Source of the DNA: Flavobacteriaceae bacterium S0862 | Lineage (GTDB): Bacteria; Bacteroidota; Bacteroidia; Flavobacteriales; Flavobacteriaceae | Assembly: GCA_023015825.1 (NCBI GenBank) | Contig: JALKAW010000001.1 | Span: 186,001 to 250,000, forward strand | DNA length: 64,000 bases | Reading direction: 5' to 3' | Shown here: one piece after another, positions 30,921 through 39,951 of the stretch | Layout: each line of letters starts with the position of its first letter | Position numbering within the stretch: position 1 is the first letter of the stretch | The notes under the pieces: generated by a model | What the model was told of the DNA's origin: nothing | What the model saw: the letters and a program-made list of their open reading frames with translations, nothing else | The model's database searches: none | Translations under genes and position numbers: made by a program

Positions 30921-31409
30921 TCTTTTAAATTCGATAACTTCTAAATTCTGTATTTTTTTATTGTCAATCTCAAATCGTAACATCGTTCTTACATTATGAA
31001 AACCATGTTTGCCAATGGCGCCAGGATTCATATGTAAAAGATTTAATTTTTTATCAGGTATCACTTTTAGAATATGTGAGTGACCACATATAAATATATC
31101 AGGCGGATTAGTTGTTATCGCATCTTTGATACTAGGGTTATATCTTTTTGGATAACCACCAATGTGTGTTATCCAAACATCTATGCCTTCACAATTGAAT
31201 CTGTTGTGTTCAGGAAACTCAGCTCTAACTTCATAACTATCAATATTGCCATAAACTGCACGTAAAAGTTTTAGTTTTTTTATAGCATCAGTTACTTTTA
31301 AATCGCCTATATCTCCTGCATGCCAAACCTCATCTACTTTTTTTACATGCTTGAGTATGTCGTTCCCAATATAACTGTGTGTGTCTGATAGTAAAAGTAT
31401 TTTCTTCAT
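30918..31409 (-). CDS. YfcE/MJ0936-type metallophosphoesterase
   Basis: The 163-residue protein carries the binuclear-metal phosphoesterase signature: D9 and H11 in LLSDTHSY, D33 in HAGDIGD, the GNID motif near 54-57, ITHIGGYP and the closing GHSH. Small stand-alone members of this group hydrolyse phosphodiesters in vitro, and their natural substrates are generally unknown. The start ATG follows a well-placed minus-strand promoter (31470-31502). Divergent from truA. Confidence 0.88.
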   Translation of the reverse strand: MKKILLLSDTHSYIGNDILKHVKKVDEVWHAGDIGDLKVTDAIKKLKLLRAVYGNIDSYEVRAEFPEHNRFNCEGIDVWITHIGGYPKRYNPSIKDAITTNPPDIFICGHSHILKVIPDKKLNLLHMNPGAIGKHGFHNVRTMLRFEIDNKKIQNLEVIEFKR

Positions 31410-31469
31410 GTATAAGTATTGACTATTGACTTATTTCATTATAAAATGTTAATCATAAAACTAAAGTCA

Positions 31470-31502
31470 CAAATCTAGTTATCTTTGCTTCTTGTTAACA
31501 AA
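31470..31502. promoter_or_regulatory. Back-to-back promoters for truA and the phosphoesterase gene
   Basis: Minus strand: CAAA at 31499-31502 (TTTG), 21 nt, and CAAATCTA at 31470-31477 (TAGATTTG). Plus strand: TATCTTTG at 31480-31487. The two -7 boxes are separated by 2 bp, the same geometry as the proS/lipoprotein promoter pair. The plus-strand -7 box includes the first possible TTG start of truA, which rules that start out. Confidence 0.5.
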
Positions 31503-31517
31503 AGTATCAAAAATAGA

Positions 31518-32270
31518 TTGAGGTATTTTATAGAACTTTCATATAACGGAAAATCATATCATGGTTGGCAAAATCAGCCAAATGTTATGTCAGTTCAAGA
31601 GGTTTTAGAAAAAGCATTGTCAACTTTATTAAGGGAAGCTATTACTATTGTTGGGTCTGGACGTACAGATGCAGGTGTACATGCGAAACAAATGTTTGCG
31701 CATTTTGATACAAATGTAGTTTTTAAGCAAGAAGATTTAACTTATAAGCTGAATTCTTTTTTACCTAAAGATATCGCTATATATACTATTTTTGAGGTTC
31801 CAAACGATGCACATGCACGTTTTGATGCTTTAAGTAGAAGTTATATTTATAGAATCTCATTAACTAAAAATGTGTTTGATTATAACTATTCTTATAACTT
31901 TAACCTTCCATTAGATGTAGATGCAATGAATATAGCGTGTAAGGTGTTGTTTGAATATAAAAATTTCAAATGCTTTTCTAGAAGTAATACGGATGTTAAA
32001 ACATACAATTGCAACATTATGAAGGCTGAATGGATAAAAGAAAATCAAACACTTGTTTTTTCGATTACTGCGAATCGTTTTTTACGAAATATGGTAAGAG
32101 CTATTGTGGGAACAATGATAGAAGTTGGCTTAGGAAAAATTAGTATAGAACAGTTTCATGATATAATAAAATCTAAAGATAGAACAACTGCAGGAGCATC
32201 AGTTCCAGGACATGGCTTATATTTAGTGAATATTGATTACCCAAATCACATTTTAAAAGTAGATGAATAA
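31518..32270 (+). CDS. truA: tRNA pseudouridine(38-40) synthase TruA, TTG start
   Basis: The enzyme converts U38-U40 in tRNA anticodon arms to pseudouridine. With a TTG start at 31518 the protein is 250 residues and begins (M)RYFIELSYNGKSYHGWQNQ, exactly where family members begin. The catalytic D51 sits in GSGRTDAGVHA, and the C-terminal half has RFLRNMVRAIVGTMIEVG. An upstream in-frame TTG at 31485 lies inside the predicted -7 box, so it cannot be translated from that promoter; no in-frame ATG exists upstream. Its stop overlaps the next gene by 8 bases, indicating translational coupling. Confidence 0.9.
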   Translation: MRYFIELSYNGKSYHGWQNQPNVMSVQEVLEKALSTLLREAITIVGSGRTDAGVHAKQMFAHFDTNVVFKQEDLTYKLNSFLPKDIAIYTIFEVPNDAHARFDALSRSYIYRISLTKNVFDYNYSYNFNLPLDVDAMNIACKVLFEYKNFKCFSRSNTDVKTYNCNIMKAEWIKENQTLVFSITANRFLRNMVRAIVGTMIEVGLGKISIEQFHDIIKSKDRTTAGASVPGHGLYLVNIDYPNHILKVDE

Positions 32271-34029
32271 GAATAAGGAAAACGTTTTTGATACTAAACT
32301 TTTTAGGAGGTTGTTGTTCTACATAAAACCTTACCGTTGGGTATTTGTGCTGTCTTTGATAACTGTTGTTGGGTTGGCTATTTTTGGTGCTTTACGACCA
32401 AAAGTATTGCAATTAGCCATAGATGAAAACATTACAAACCAAGAACTTGAAGGTTTTTTACCTTATATAATTGCTATGCTAGTGCTTCTTGTTTTAGAAG
32501 TTTCTAGTAATTTACTCTTTATATATTATGCAGGTTGGCTTGGTCAATCGGTTGTAAGAGATGTTCGTATTAAACTTTTTAGACACATCTTAAATTTTAA
32601 GATGAAGTACTACGACAACTCCTCAGTAGGTGTTTTAATTACTAGAGCAGTTACTGATATGGAGCGTATCGCCGATATTTTTGGACAAGGTCTCTTTATG
32701 ATTTTTAGTGATATATTAAAAATGCTATTTGTAGGTATCATGATGGCAATGATGAATTGGCGACTAAGTATTATTGTATTTTGTACGTTACCATTTGTAT
32801 TAATTGCTACTAAGATTTTTCAGAAGTATATGAAAAAAGCTTTTGAAGAAGTACGTAATGAGGTTTCTAATTTAAACTCGTTTGTGCAAGAACGTGTTAC
32901 AGGAATGAAGATTTTGCAACTTTTTGCTCGTGAGGATATCGAGTATAAAAACTTTAAGGCAATTAACGAACGTCATAAAAAAGGTTGGCTAAAAACGGTT
33001 TGGTATAACTCTATTTTCTTTCCAATAGCTGAATTATTATCATCACTTACCCTAGGGTTGGTTGTTTGGTTTGGTGGATTAAATGTTGTGTTACATCAAA
33101 CAACGACGTTAGGAGATTTAACAGCTTTTATAATGATGATTCCTATGATGTTTCGTCCTCTAAACCAGATAGCTAATAAGTTTAATACATTACAAATGGG
33201 AATGGTGGCTGCCGATAGGGTATTTAAAGTGTTGGATACAACGTCAAATATTGACGATTCAGGTGAGGTTATTGCATCACATTTTAAGGGAAATATAAAA
33301 TTTAAAAATGTACATTTCTCTTATGTTGAAGACGAAGAAGTGCTAAAAGGAATTTCGTTTGATGTGAAAGCAGGAGATATGGTAGCCATTGTTGGAGCTA
33401 CAGGAGCTGGTAAGTCAACCATTATTAATTTGTTGAACCGCTTTTATAAAATTGATTCAGGAGAAATTTTAATAGATGACACCAATATCAAAGAGGTGAC
33501 ATTAAACTCGCTTAGAAGACAGGTTGCTGTAGTATTGCAAGACGTATTTTTGTTTGCAGATACCATATTAAACAATATCACGCTAAACGACCCAGACATT
33601 ACAGAGGAGGATGTTATAGAAGCCGCAAAGCAAATAGGTATTCATGATTTTATTATGAGCTTACCAAATGGATATCATTATAATGTAAAAGAACGCGGTG
33701 TTATGTTATCGTCTGGACAGCGTCAATTAATTTCTTTTCTACGAGCTTATGTAACTAACCCAAGTATTTTGATTTTGGATGAAGCAACCTCGTCTGTCGA
33801 TTCATATTCCGAACAATTAATGCAAGAAGCTACCGATAAAGTTACCGAAGGTAGAACCTCAATTGTAATAGCTCACAGGTTGGCAACCGTTAAAAAAGCA
33901 AATAATATTATAGTGTTAGATGCTGGTGAAATTGTGGAACAAGGCACACATGATGAGCTCTTAAAAAAACAAGATGGTTACTACCGAAACTTATACGAGG
34001 TACAGTTTTTGCAAGAGGAGATAGCTTAG
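32263..34029 (+). CDS. ABC exporter (fused membrane and ATPase domains)
   Basis: The 588-residue half-transporter has six membrane segments in residues about 20-310 and an ATPase domain after about 340. Walker A is GATGAGKST (378-386), the signature is LSSGQRQL, Walker B is ILILDEATSS and the switch His lies in IAHRLATV. It is of the MdlB/MsbA-like heterogeneous exporter group; the substrate cannot be inferred. It overlaps truA by 8 bp, so expression is coupled. No second half-transporter is adjacent, implying a homodimer. Confidence 0.9.
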   Translation: MNKNKENVFDTKLFRRLLFYIKPYRWVFVLSLITVVGLAIFGALRPKVLQLAIDENITNQELEGFLPYIIAMLVLLVLEVSSNLLFIYYAGWLGQSVVRDVRIKLFRHILNFKMKYYDNSSVGVLITRAVTDMERIADIFGQGLFMIFSDILKMLFVGIMMAMMNWRLSIIVFCTLPFVLIATKIFQKYMKKAFEEVRNEVSNLNSFVQERVTGMKILQLFAREDIEYKNFKAINERHKKGWLKTVWYNSIFFPIAELLSSLTLGLVVWFGGLNVVLHQTTTLGDLTAFIMMIPMMFRPLNQIANKFNTLQMGMVAADRVFKVLDTTSNIDDSGEVIASHFKGNIKFKNVHFSYVEDEEVLKGISFDVKAGDMVAIVGATGAGKSTIINLLNRFYKIDSGEILIDDTNIKEVTLNSLRRQVAVVLQDVFLFADTILNNITLNDPDITEEDVIEAAKQIGIHDFIMSLPNGYHYNVKERGVMLSSGQRQLISFLRAYVTNPSILILDEATSSVDSYSEQLMQEATDKVTEGRTSIVIAHRLATVKKANNIIVLDAGEIVEQGTHDELLKKQDGYYRNLYEVQFLQEEIA

Positions 34030-34058
34030 GCAGCTAACTTTGATTTTTTGACAAAAAG

Positions 34059-34844
34059 TTAAGTCAAGTCTTCTTTGATTTTTTCTGTAAGCTCTTCAGA
34101 GTTTTTATACATAATAAACTCTCCATTTTTTATATAAGAAATTTGTCCAGTTTCTTCCGAAACAACAACAGCAAGTGCATCCGTTTTTTCAGTAATGCCA
34201 ATGGCTGCACGATGCCTTAAGCCAAAACGTTCTGGAATGTTTTTTTCGTTATTTACAGGAAGAATTACTCTAGTAGCTTTAATAACATTATTAGCAATGA
34301 TTATGGCACCATCATGTAAAGGACTGTTCTTGAAAAATATGCTTTCTAAAATGGGTTGCGTGACCTTGATATTCATTTCGTCTCCAGTTGATAGTAAAAA
34401 GTCGAGGTTATTGTTGCGTTCTAATACAATTAAAGCACCTGTTTTTGAACTTCCCATTTTAACACATGCAGCCACAACTGTTTCGGCCTCGGTTTCATGA
34501 ATAGCCTGAGTTCGTAAAAAATTTAGACGTTTACTTAAACCACCTTTCGTGCCAATGTTGGTAGAGCCAATCATTAGCAAGAACTTCCTAATTTCAGGTT
34601 GAAATACGACGATTAGCGCAATTAAACCTACACTCATAAAGCCACCAAGAATTTTGGTAAGCATTTTCATTTGTAGTGCATCAACCAATAAAAAGATGAG
34701 GTAAATAATAACAATACCGACAAAAATATTAATGGCGACAGTGCCTTTAATTAGCTTGTATACATAGTAGAGTAGAAGCGCTACTAAAATAATATCGATA
34801 ACGTCTAGAACGGTAAATTTTAATAAGTCGTCAAATATTTCCAA
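34059..34844 (-). CDS. cdaA: Diadenylate cyclase CdaA
   Basis: The 261-residue membrane enzyme makes cyclic di-AMP from two ATP. Three membrane segments occupy about 10-85, followed by the DAC domain with the catalytic DGA motif (178-180, in LHDGAIII) and RHR (210-212, in LRHRAAIG). Length and layout match CdaA. It follows folP and a small lipoprotein gene on the same strand; the folP-cdaA neighbourhood recalls the cdaA clusters of other phyla, in which cdaA is linked to glmM and folate genes. No c-di-AMP phosphodiesterase or riboswitch is seen in the window. Confidence 0.95.
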   Translation of the reverse strand: MEIFDDLLKFTVLDVIDIILVALLLYYVYKLIKGTVAINIFVGIVIIYLIFLLVDALQMKMLTKILGGFMSVGLIALIVVFQPEIRKFLLMIGSTNIGTKGGLSKRLNFLRTQAIHETEAETVVAACVKMGSSKTGALIVLERNNNLDFLLSTGDEMNIKVTQPILESIFFKNSPLHDGAIIIANNVIKATRVILPVNNEKNIPERFGLRHRAAIGITEKTDALAVVVSEETGQISYIKNGEFIMYKNSEELTEKIKEDLT

Positions 34845-34877
34845 ACTGAGGTTGTCTTTAAATTTTAATAAATATAA

Positions 34878-35522
34878 CTAATTAAAGATTATTTGATTAT
34901 TTGTAATATTTAAACTATCAGATTTTACCGAAAGTAATTGGGATTTTATATTAATGTAATCTTGAAAAGTTAATGCTTCATGTAAAAATAGTATAGCTTC
35001 GAATTGTGAATTATTTTTTAAATACTCTTTTTTCAAGTTAATGTATCTGGAAAATGATTCATATTCATTATGTAAATCGTTTGAAGAACTTGTTTTGCCA
35101 TTTGCATGAACATAAATAAAAATTTTGTCACTCTCATAATCACCATTTTCAATATTCATTGAATATTTATCATTAGTAAACTTAATAAAAGACAAGTCTT
35201 TTAAATCGGTATTATTACAGGTAAAGTAGTTGTGAAAAGTATGCTTCTCATCGCCCTGTCGTTTTTCTTGTAAGTACTGTAAGTGCGGTAAAATTTGTTT
35301 TAGCGTCAATCGTTTGTCAATATTAACTAGCCAATTGGTAGCACTAATCATGTTTCTTCGGTTAAACTCTACGCTATCTGTTTCTTCATCGTAAAACATA
35401 TAAACTGGTGATACATCTATAACTTCGGTAATGTCTTTATTTGTGGTTTCTGGCAGTTGCACTACACGTTTATTGCAAGACGTTAGTAAACAAAATGTGA
35501 ATAAAAATAATAGTTGCTTCAT
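34878..35522 (-). CDS. Lipoprotein of unknown function between folP and cdaA
   Basis: The 214-residue product has a lipobox LLTSC (C16). The mature part contains LTLKQILPHLQYLQEKR and a C-terminal AILFLHEALTFQDYINIKSQL, mixed alpha/beta in character, without catalytic motifs I can name. Its ATG overlaps the folP stop by one base (TAATG), so it is translated with folP, and cdaA follows 33 bp later. A remote resemblance of the C-terminal strand-helix pattern to periplasmic ExbD/TolR domains came to mind but is too weak to claim. Confidence 0.65.
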   Translation of the reverse strand: MKQLLFLFTFCLLTSCNKRVVQLPETTNKDITEVIDVSPVYMFYDEETDSVEFNRRNMISATNWLVNIDKRLTLKQILPHLQYLQEKRQGDEKHTFHNYFTCNNTDLKDLSFIKFTNDKYSMNIENGDYESDKIFIYVHANGKTSSSNDLHNEYESFSRYINLKKEYLKNNSQFEAILFLHEALTFQDYINIKSQLLSVKSDSLNITNNQIIFN

Positions 35523-36343
35523 TAATTAAGTTGATTTGTGAGTTTTATACATTCCGTGGCTTCTTTAACATCATGAACACGTAATATGTTTGCACCTTTT
35601 AACAAAGCAATAGTATTTAACGATGTGGTGCCATTGAGTGCCTCTTTAGGATTAGTGTCTAATAATTTATAAATCATTGATTTTCTACTCACACCAACAA
35701 GCATTGGTTGTTCTAACATATTTAGTAATTCCAGATAATTTAAAAGAGAATAATTCTGTTCAAGTGTTTTAGAAAACCCAAAGCCAGGATCTATAATAAT
35801 ATCGTTTATTTTATAAGACCTCGCTTCGGCTACTCTTTCAGAAAAGTAATAAATAATGTCTTTAATCAAGTCATTATAATCTGTGTATTGTTGCATAGTC
35901 TGAGGTGTTCCTTTCATGTGCATCATCACATAAGGGACTCCCAGTTTACCGACGGTCTCTAGCATTTTTTCATCTAACTTTCCACCAGAAATATCATTTA
36001 TAATAGCAGCACCTGTATTTATACACTCCTTTGCAATGTTGCTTCTAAAGGTGTCAATAGATAAATTAATACTTGGAAATTGTTTAATAAGTAATTCAAC
36101 AATTGGAATGATTCGTTTCAATTCTTCAGCTTCACTTACATGATTAGCTCCTGGACGTGAACTATAAGCTCCAACATCAATGAAAGTAGCACCTTCGATA
36201 AGCATATTTTCAACTTGATTTAAAATGGAAGTATCATTTTTATAGCGCCCTCCATCGTAAAAAGAATCAGGAGTTATATTTAAAATTCCCATGACCTTTG
36301 GTGTAGATAAATCAATAAGTGTTCCTTTACAATTAATGGTCAT
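35522..36343 (-). CDS. folP: Dihydropteroate synthase
   Basis: The 273-residue TIM-barrel enzyme joins para-aminobenzoate to dihydropterin pyrophosphate in folate synthesis and is the sulfonamide target. Signatures: MGILNITPDSFYDGG near the N-terminus, IDVGAYSSRPGA (about 56-67), the NDISGGK loop and VGVSRKSMI towards the C-terminus. It is the first gene of a minus-strand run with the lipoprotein and cdaA genes. Divergent from the DUF1599 gene across 95 bp. Confidence 0.96.
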   Translation of the reverse strand: MTINCKGTLIDLSTPKVMGILNITPDSFYDGGRYKNDTSILNQVENMLIEGATFIDVGAYSSRPGANHVSEAEELKRIIPIVELLIKQFPSINLSIDTFRSNIAKECINTGAAIINDISGGKLDEKMLETVGKLGVPYVMMHMKGTPQTMQQYTDYNDLIKDIIYYFSERVAEARSYKINDIIIDPGFGFSKTLEQNYSLLNYLELLNMLEQPMLVGVSRKSMIYKLLDTNPKEALNGTTSLNTIALLKGANILRVHDVKEATECIKLTNQLN

Positions 36344-36438
36344 TCGTCGAGTATTCTGGTTTGTGAATTTGCTGTTTTAAAATAAACTTTGAATAGTTCT
36401 AAATTTAAGCGAAATTTACGCAAAATTCAATTGACTTT

Positions 36439-36981
36439 ATGCAAAATACTTCAAAACAATATGACGAGGTGATATCTACTTGTAGAGAGCTGTTTGTAAA
36501 CAAAATGAGTGATTATGGAAGTGCTTGGAGAATTTTAAGACTCCCTTCATTAACAGATCAAATTTTTATAAAAGCCCAACGCATTAGAGGGTTGCAGCAA
36601 AATGAGGTTCAAAAAGTAGATGAGGGCGAAGTAAGTGAGTTTATTGGTATTATCAACTATTGTATTATGGCTTTAATACAATTGGAAAAAGGTGTGGTGG
36701 AGCAACCAGACTTATCGGTAGATGAAGCCACCAAGCTTTATGATAAACAGGTAGCAATAACAAAACAACTCATGCAAGATAAAAACCACGATTATGGCGA
36801 AGCATGGAGAGATATGCGCGTGAGTTCACTAACCGATTTAATTTTACAAAAACTATTACGAGTTAAGCAAATAGAAGATAATTCAGGAAAAACCATTGTA
36901 AGTGAAGGTATTGACGCCAATTATCAAGACATGATAAATTATGCGGTATTTGCTTTAATTCATATTAAAGAACAAGATTAA
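36439..36981 (+). CDS. DUF1599 domain protein
   Basis: The 180-residue protein is built from two repeats with the same core: KMSDYGSAWRILRLPSLTDQI (about 22-42) and KNHDYGEAWRDMRVSSLTDLI (about 116-136). Each is followed by a short helix and an EF(I)/DMINY segment. This tandem pattern defines DUF1599, a Bacteroidota family of unknown activity; the acidic and histidine residues could bind metal, resembling all-alpha NTP-pyrophosphatase-like folds, but that is inference. It heads a plus-strand run ending with clpS. Confidence 0.85.
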   Translation: MQNTSKQYDEVISTCRELFVNKMSDYGSAWRILRLPSLTDQIFIKAQRIRGLQQNEVQKVDEGEVSEFIGIINYCIMALIQLEKGVVEQPDLSVDEATKLYDKQVAITKQLMQDKNHDYGEAWRDMRVSSLTDLILQKLLRVKQIEDNSGKTIVSEGIDANYQDMINYAVFALIHIKEQD

Positions 36982-37007
36982 TTTAAAGACCAAAAACCAA
37001 ATAACCT

Positions 37008-38102
37008 ATGAAAATTTTAGTTGCAATTTCAAGAATACTAGTTGGTGTTTTATTCATCATTTCAGGATTAATAAAATTAAACGACCCATTAGGTTTTTCA
37101 TATAAATTACAAGAATACTTTGGTTCAGATGTTTTAAACATGGAATTTTTGATTCCTTATGCTTTAGGGATTTCGGTAATTGTAGTGGTATTTGAAGTAG
37201 TCTTAGGTGTGTTTCTGCTCATTGGTTATAAGCCAAAATTTACAGTTTGGAGTCTGTTAGGTATGATTGTGTTTTTTACTTTCCTTACATTTTATTCAGC
37301 ATATTTTGACAAAGTAAAAGATTGTGGTTGTTTTGGAGATGCTTTAAAATTGACGCCTTGGGAAAGTTTTACTAAAGATGTTATTTTACTAGTTTTTATC
37401 CTAGTGTTGTTCTATGGCATGAAACATATAAAGCCCATTTTCGCAAAATTGCCAACAACCATTATTGCATTAGTGAGTTTTATTTGGTGTTTATGGTTTG
37501 GGTATCATGTATTAATGCATTTACCTACAGTAGATTTTAGAGCATACAAAATAGGTGATAACCTTATAGAAAATATGAGTACACCAGAGGATGCTCCAAA
37601 GGCCATTCAAGAATTTACATGGACGTTTAAAGTAGATGGAGAAGAAAAAGAATTTGTGACCAACGGTTCTTATCCAACAGTAGATGGTGAATATGTAGGT
37701 GTAGAAACTAAAGTTATAAAAGAAGGTTACCAACCATCAATTTTAGATTTTTCTATTGAAACCGACGAAGGCGATATGACCCAAGAAATTTTAGCAGAAG
37801 AGAAGCTGGTAATAATAGTATCATATAGTTTGGATAGCGCTGAAAAAGATGGACTAGCAGCTTTTATGGCTAAAGCTAAAGAAGCAACCGATAAAGGTTA
37901 TAAGGTTATAGGTTTAACAGCTTCTGGAACTGAAGCTAAAGAGCGTATAAAGGCAGACTATAATTTCGATTTCGAATTTTACTCATGCGATGAAAAAGCT
38001 TTAAAAACAGTAGTTCGAGCTAATCCAGGTATTTTGGAATTAAGTAAAGGAACTGTAAAACAAAAAGTACATTGGAACGATATTAATGACCTTAAACTTT
38101 AA
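37008..38102 (+). CDS. BT_3928-like DoxX-family membrane protein with C-terminal thioredoxin-like region
   Basis: The 364-residue protein has a DoxX-like four-helix membrane domain in about 1-165 (starting ILVAISRILVGVLFIISGLIKL, with a CGCFG motif near residue 105) and a soluble C-terminal part (about 200-364). The latter contains LVIIVSYSLDSAEKDG and resembles a redox/thioredoxin fold lacking the CxxC at the usual place. Membrane DoxX proteins are linked to quinone and redox processes. It lies 26 bp after the DUF1599 gene and 3 bp before the permease gene. Confidence 0.8.
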   Translation: MKILVAISRILVGVLFIISGLIKLNDPLGFSYKLQEYFGSDVLNMEFLIPYALGISVIVVVFEVVLGVFLLIGYKPKFTVWSLLGMIVFFTFLTFYSAYFDKVKDCGCFGDALKLTPWESFTKDVILLVFILVLFYGMKHIKPIFAKLPTTIIALVSFIWCLWFGYHVLMHLPTVDFRAYKIGDNLIENMSTPEDAPKAIQEFTWTFKVDGEEKEFVTNGSYPTVDGEYVGVETKVIKEGYQPSILDFSIETDEGDMTQEILAEEKLVIIVSYSLDSAEKDGLAAFMAKAKEATDKGYKVIGLTASGTEAKERIKADYNFDFEFYSCDEKALKTVVRANPGILELSKGTVKQKVHWNDINDLKL

Positions 38103-38105
38103 TAT

Positions 38106-39182
38106 TTGATTAACTACTTTCTAAATAAAGCATTTTACGCATTACTTACATTATTTGGAGTTATTACAGTTATTTTCTTTTTATTTAATGTGCTTCCTGG
38201 AGACCCTGCTCAAATGATGTTGGGTCAAAATGAAGATAGTGAACAACTAGCCATTGTTAAAGCAAAATATGGTTTCGATAAGCCAGTTGGAACACAATAT
38301 TTATATTATTTAAATGATTTGTCGCCAATGTCATTTCATTCAAATTCTGAAGACGATTACACATATTTAAGAGACAACAAATACTCAGCTAGTAAATTAT
38401 TTACCATTGGAAATACTAACACAGTTTTGAAATTTCCATATTTAAGGGAATCTTTTACAAAGCAAGGAAAAAAAGTAAGTCAAGTATTGGGTGAAACACT
38501 ACCAAACACATTTGTTTTGGCAGTTTCGGCCATTATAATTGCAATGATATTAGGATTAGTTTTAGGTGTTGTATCTGCACGTTTTAAAGATACTTGGTTA
38601 GATAAATTGATTCAAATTGTAAGCACATTAGGTATGAGTGTGCCTTCATTTTTTAGTGCGATATTATTTGCATGGTTTTTTGGTTTCTTATTACATGAAT
38701 ATACCAATTTAGAAATGACAGGAAGTTTATATGAACTGGATGATTTTGGAGAAAAAAACACCATACAGTGGAAAAATTTAATTCTTCCTGCAATAGTTTT
38801 AGGGATTCGTCCTTTGGCAGTGGTTATTCAATTAATGAGAAACTCTTTGCTTGAAGTGTTAAATCAAGATTATATTCGTACTGCAAGATCAAAAGGATTG
38901 AGCGAATTACAAGTTATTAAAAACCATGCAATAAAAAATGCATTAAATCCTGTTGTGACCGCTATTTCAGGATGGTTTGCATCAATGCTCGCAGGTGCAG
39001 TATTTGTGGAGTATATTTTTGGTTGGAATGGTTTAGGAAAAGAAATAGTAAACTCTTTAAATACTTTAGATTTACCAGTAATAATGGGATCAGTGTTAAT
39101 CATTGCTCTCATGTTTATTATCATAAATATTTTTGTAGATATTATATACACCTGGTTAGATCCAAAAGTTAAATTACAGTAA
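38106..39182 (+). CDS. Lone DppB/OppB-type ABC permease, TTG start
   Basis: The 358-residue membrane protein begins (M)INYFLNKAFYALLTLFG and carries the EAA-like cytoplasmic loop (DYIRTARSKGLSELQVIKNH), typical of the inner-membrane permease of peptide/nickel ABC importers. A periplasmic insertion of about 70 residues follows the first membrane segment. The only start that keeps the first membrane segment is TTG at 38106, 3 bp after the preceding stop. No partner DppC-like permease, ATPase or binding protein is adjacent, so it either pairs with genes elsewhere or works in a reduced system. Confidence 0.82.
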   Translation: MINYFLNKAFYALLTLFGVITVIFFLFNVLPGDPAQMMLGQNEDSEQLAIVKAKYGFDKPVGTQYLYYLNDLSPMSFHSNSEDDYTYLRDNKYSASKLFTIGNTNTVLKFPYLRESFTKQGKKVSQVLGETLPNTFVLAVSAIIIAMILGLVLGVVSARFKDTWLDKLIQIVSTLGMSVPSFFSAILFAWFFGFLLHEYTNLEMTGSLYELDDFGEKNTIQWKNLILPAIVLGIRPLAVVIQLMRNSLLEVLNQDYIRTARSKGLSELQVIKNHAIKNALNPVVTAISGWFASMLAGAVFVEYIFGWNGLGKEIVNSLNTLDLPVIMGSVLIIALMFIIINIFVDIIYTWLDPKVKLQ

Positions 39183-39197
39183 TAGAAAAAAAAGAAA

Positions 39198-39947
39198 ATG
39201 AGAAAGCAAATTGTAGCAGGAAACTGGAAAATGAATAATGACTTATCAGAAACGAAATTGCTCATTACTAACTTAAAAAAGCAAAATAAAACATCTAAAG
39301 CTGAGGTCATGATTGCACCATCTTTTGTAAATCTATATCATGCTTTTGAAGCTTTAAGAACCCATGATATTGAGGTAGTTGCTCAAAACATGCATTTTGC
39401 AGAAAGCGGTGCCTTTACAGGTGAAGTAAGTGCAAGCATGCTTAAAAGTGTTGGTGTAAAAACAGTCATTTTAGGTCATAGTGAGCGTCGTGCATATTTT
39501 AACGAAACAGATGATGATTTAGCTAAAAAAGTAGATGCTGCTTTAAGTAATAATATGAATGTGATTTTTTGTTTTGGAGAAGAATTAACCGATAGAAAAT
39601 CAGGTAATCACGAAGCTGTTGTTGAAAATCAAATTAAAAATGCTTTGTTTCATTTGTCAAATGATGCTTGGAGCAATATAGTTTTAGCGTACGAGCCTAT
39701 TTGGGCCATTGGCACAGGTGAAACTGCTAGCCCAGAACAAGCACAAGATATGCACGCATTTATTAGAAAAACAATATCTGATAAATATGGTGTTTCTATC
39801 GCGAATGATGTTTCTATTCTTTACGGAGGAAGTGTAAAGCCTAACAATGCCAAAGAGATTTTTTCTAAGCAGGATGTTGATGGAGGTTTAATAGGTGGCG
39901 CATCACTTAATGCTGAAGATTTCTTCAACATTGTAAACGCTTTTTAG
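39198..39947 (+). CDS. tpiA: Triosephosphate isomerase
   Basis: The 249-residue glycolytic enzyme interconverts dihydroxyacetone phosphate and glyceraldehyde 3-phosphate. Catalytic residues are visible: N9 and K11 in AGNWKMN, H94 in ILGHSERR and E166 in AYEPIWAIGTG, plus the phosphate-binding YGGSVKP and GGLIGGASL. It follows the permease gene by 15 bp and precedes prmA by 4 bp. Confidence 0.97.
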   Translation: MRKQIVAGNWKMNNDLSETKLLITNLKKQNKTSKAEVMIAPSFVNLYHAFEALRTHDIEVVAQNMHFAESGAFTGEVSASMLKSVGVKTVILGHSERRAYFNETDDDLAKKVDAALSNNMNVIFCFGEELTDRKSGNHEAVVENQIKNALFHLSNDAWSNIVLAYEPIWAIGTGETASPEQAQDMHAFIRKTISDKYGVSIANDVSILYGGSVKPNNAKEIFSKQDVDGGLIGGASLNAEDFFNIVNAF

Positions 39948-39951
39948 AAAC

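Noticed and set aside
34031-34060. Hairpin TAACTTT / AAAGTTA between the ABC exporter and cdaA as terminator
   Set aside because: The stem is short with a long loop, overlaps the cdaA stop and has no T run.
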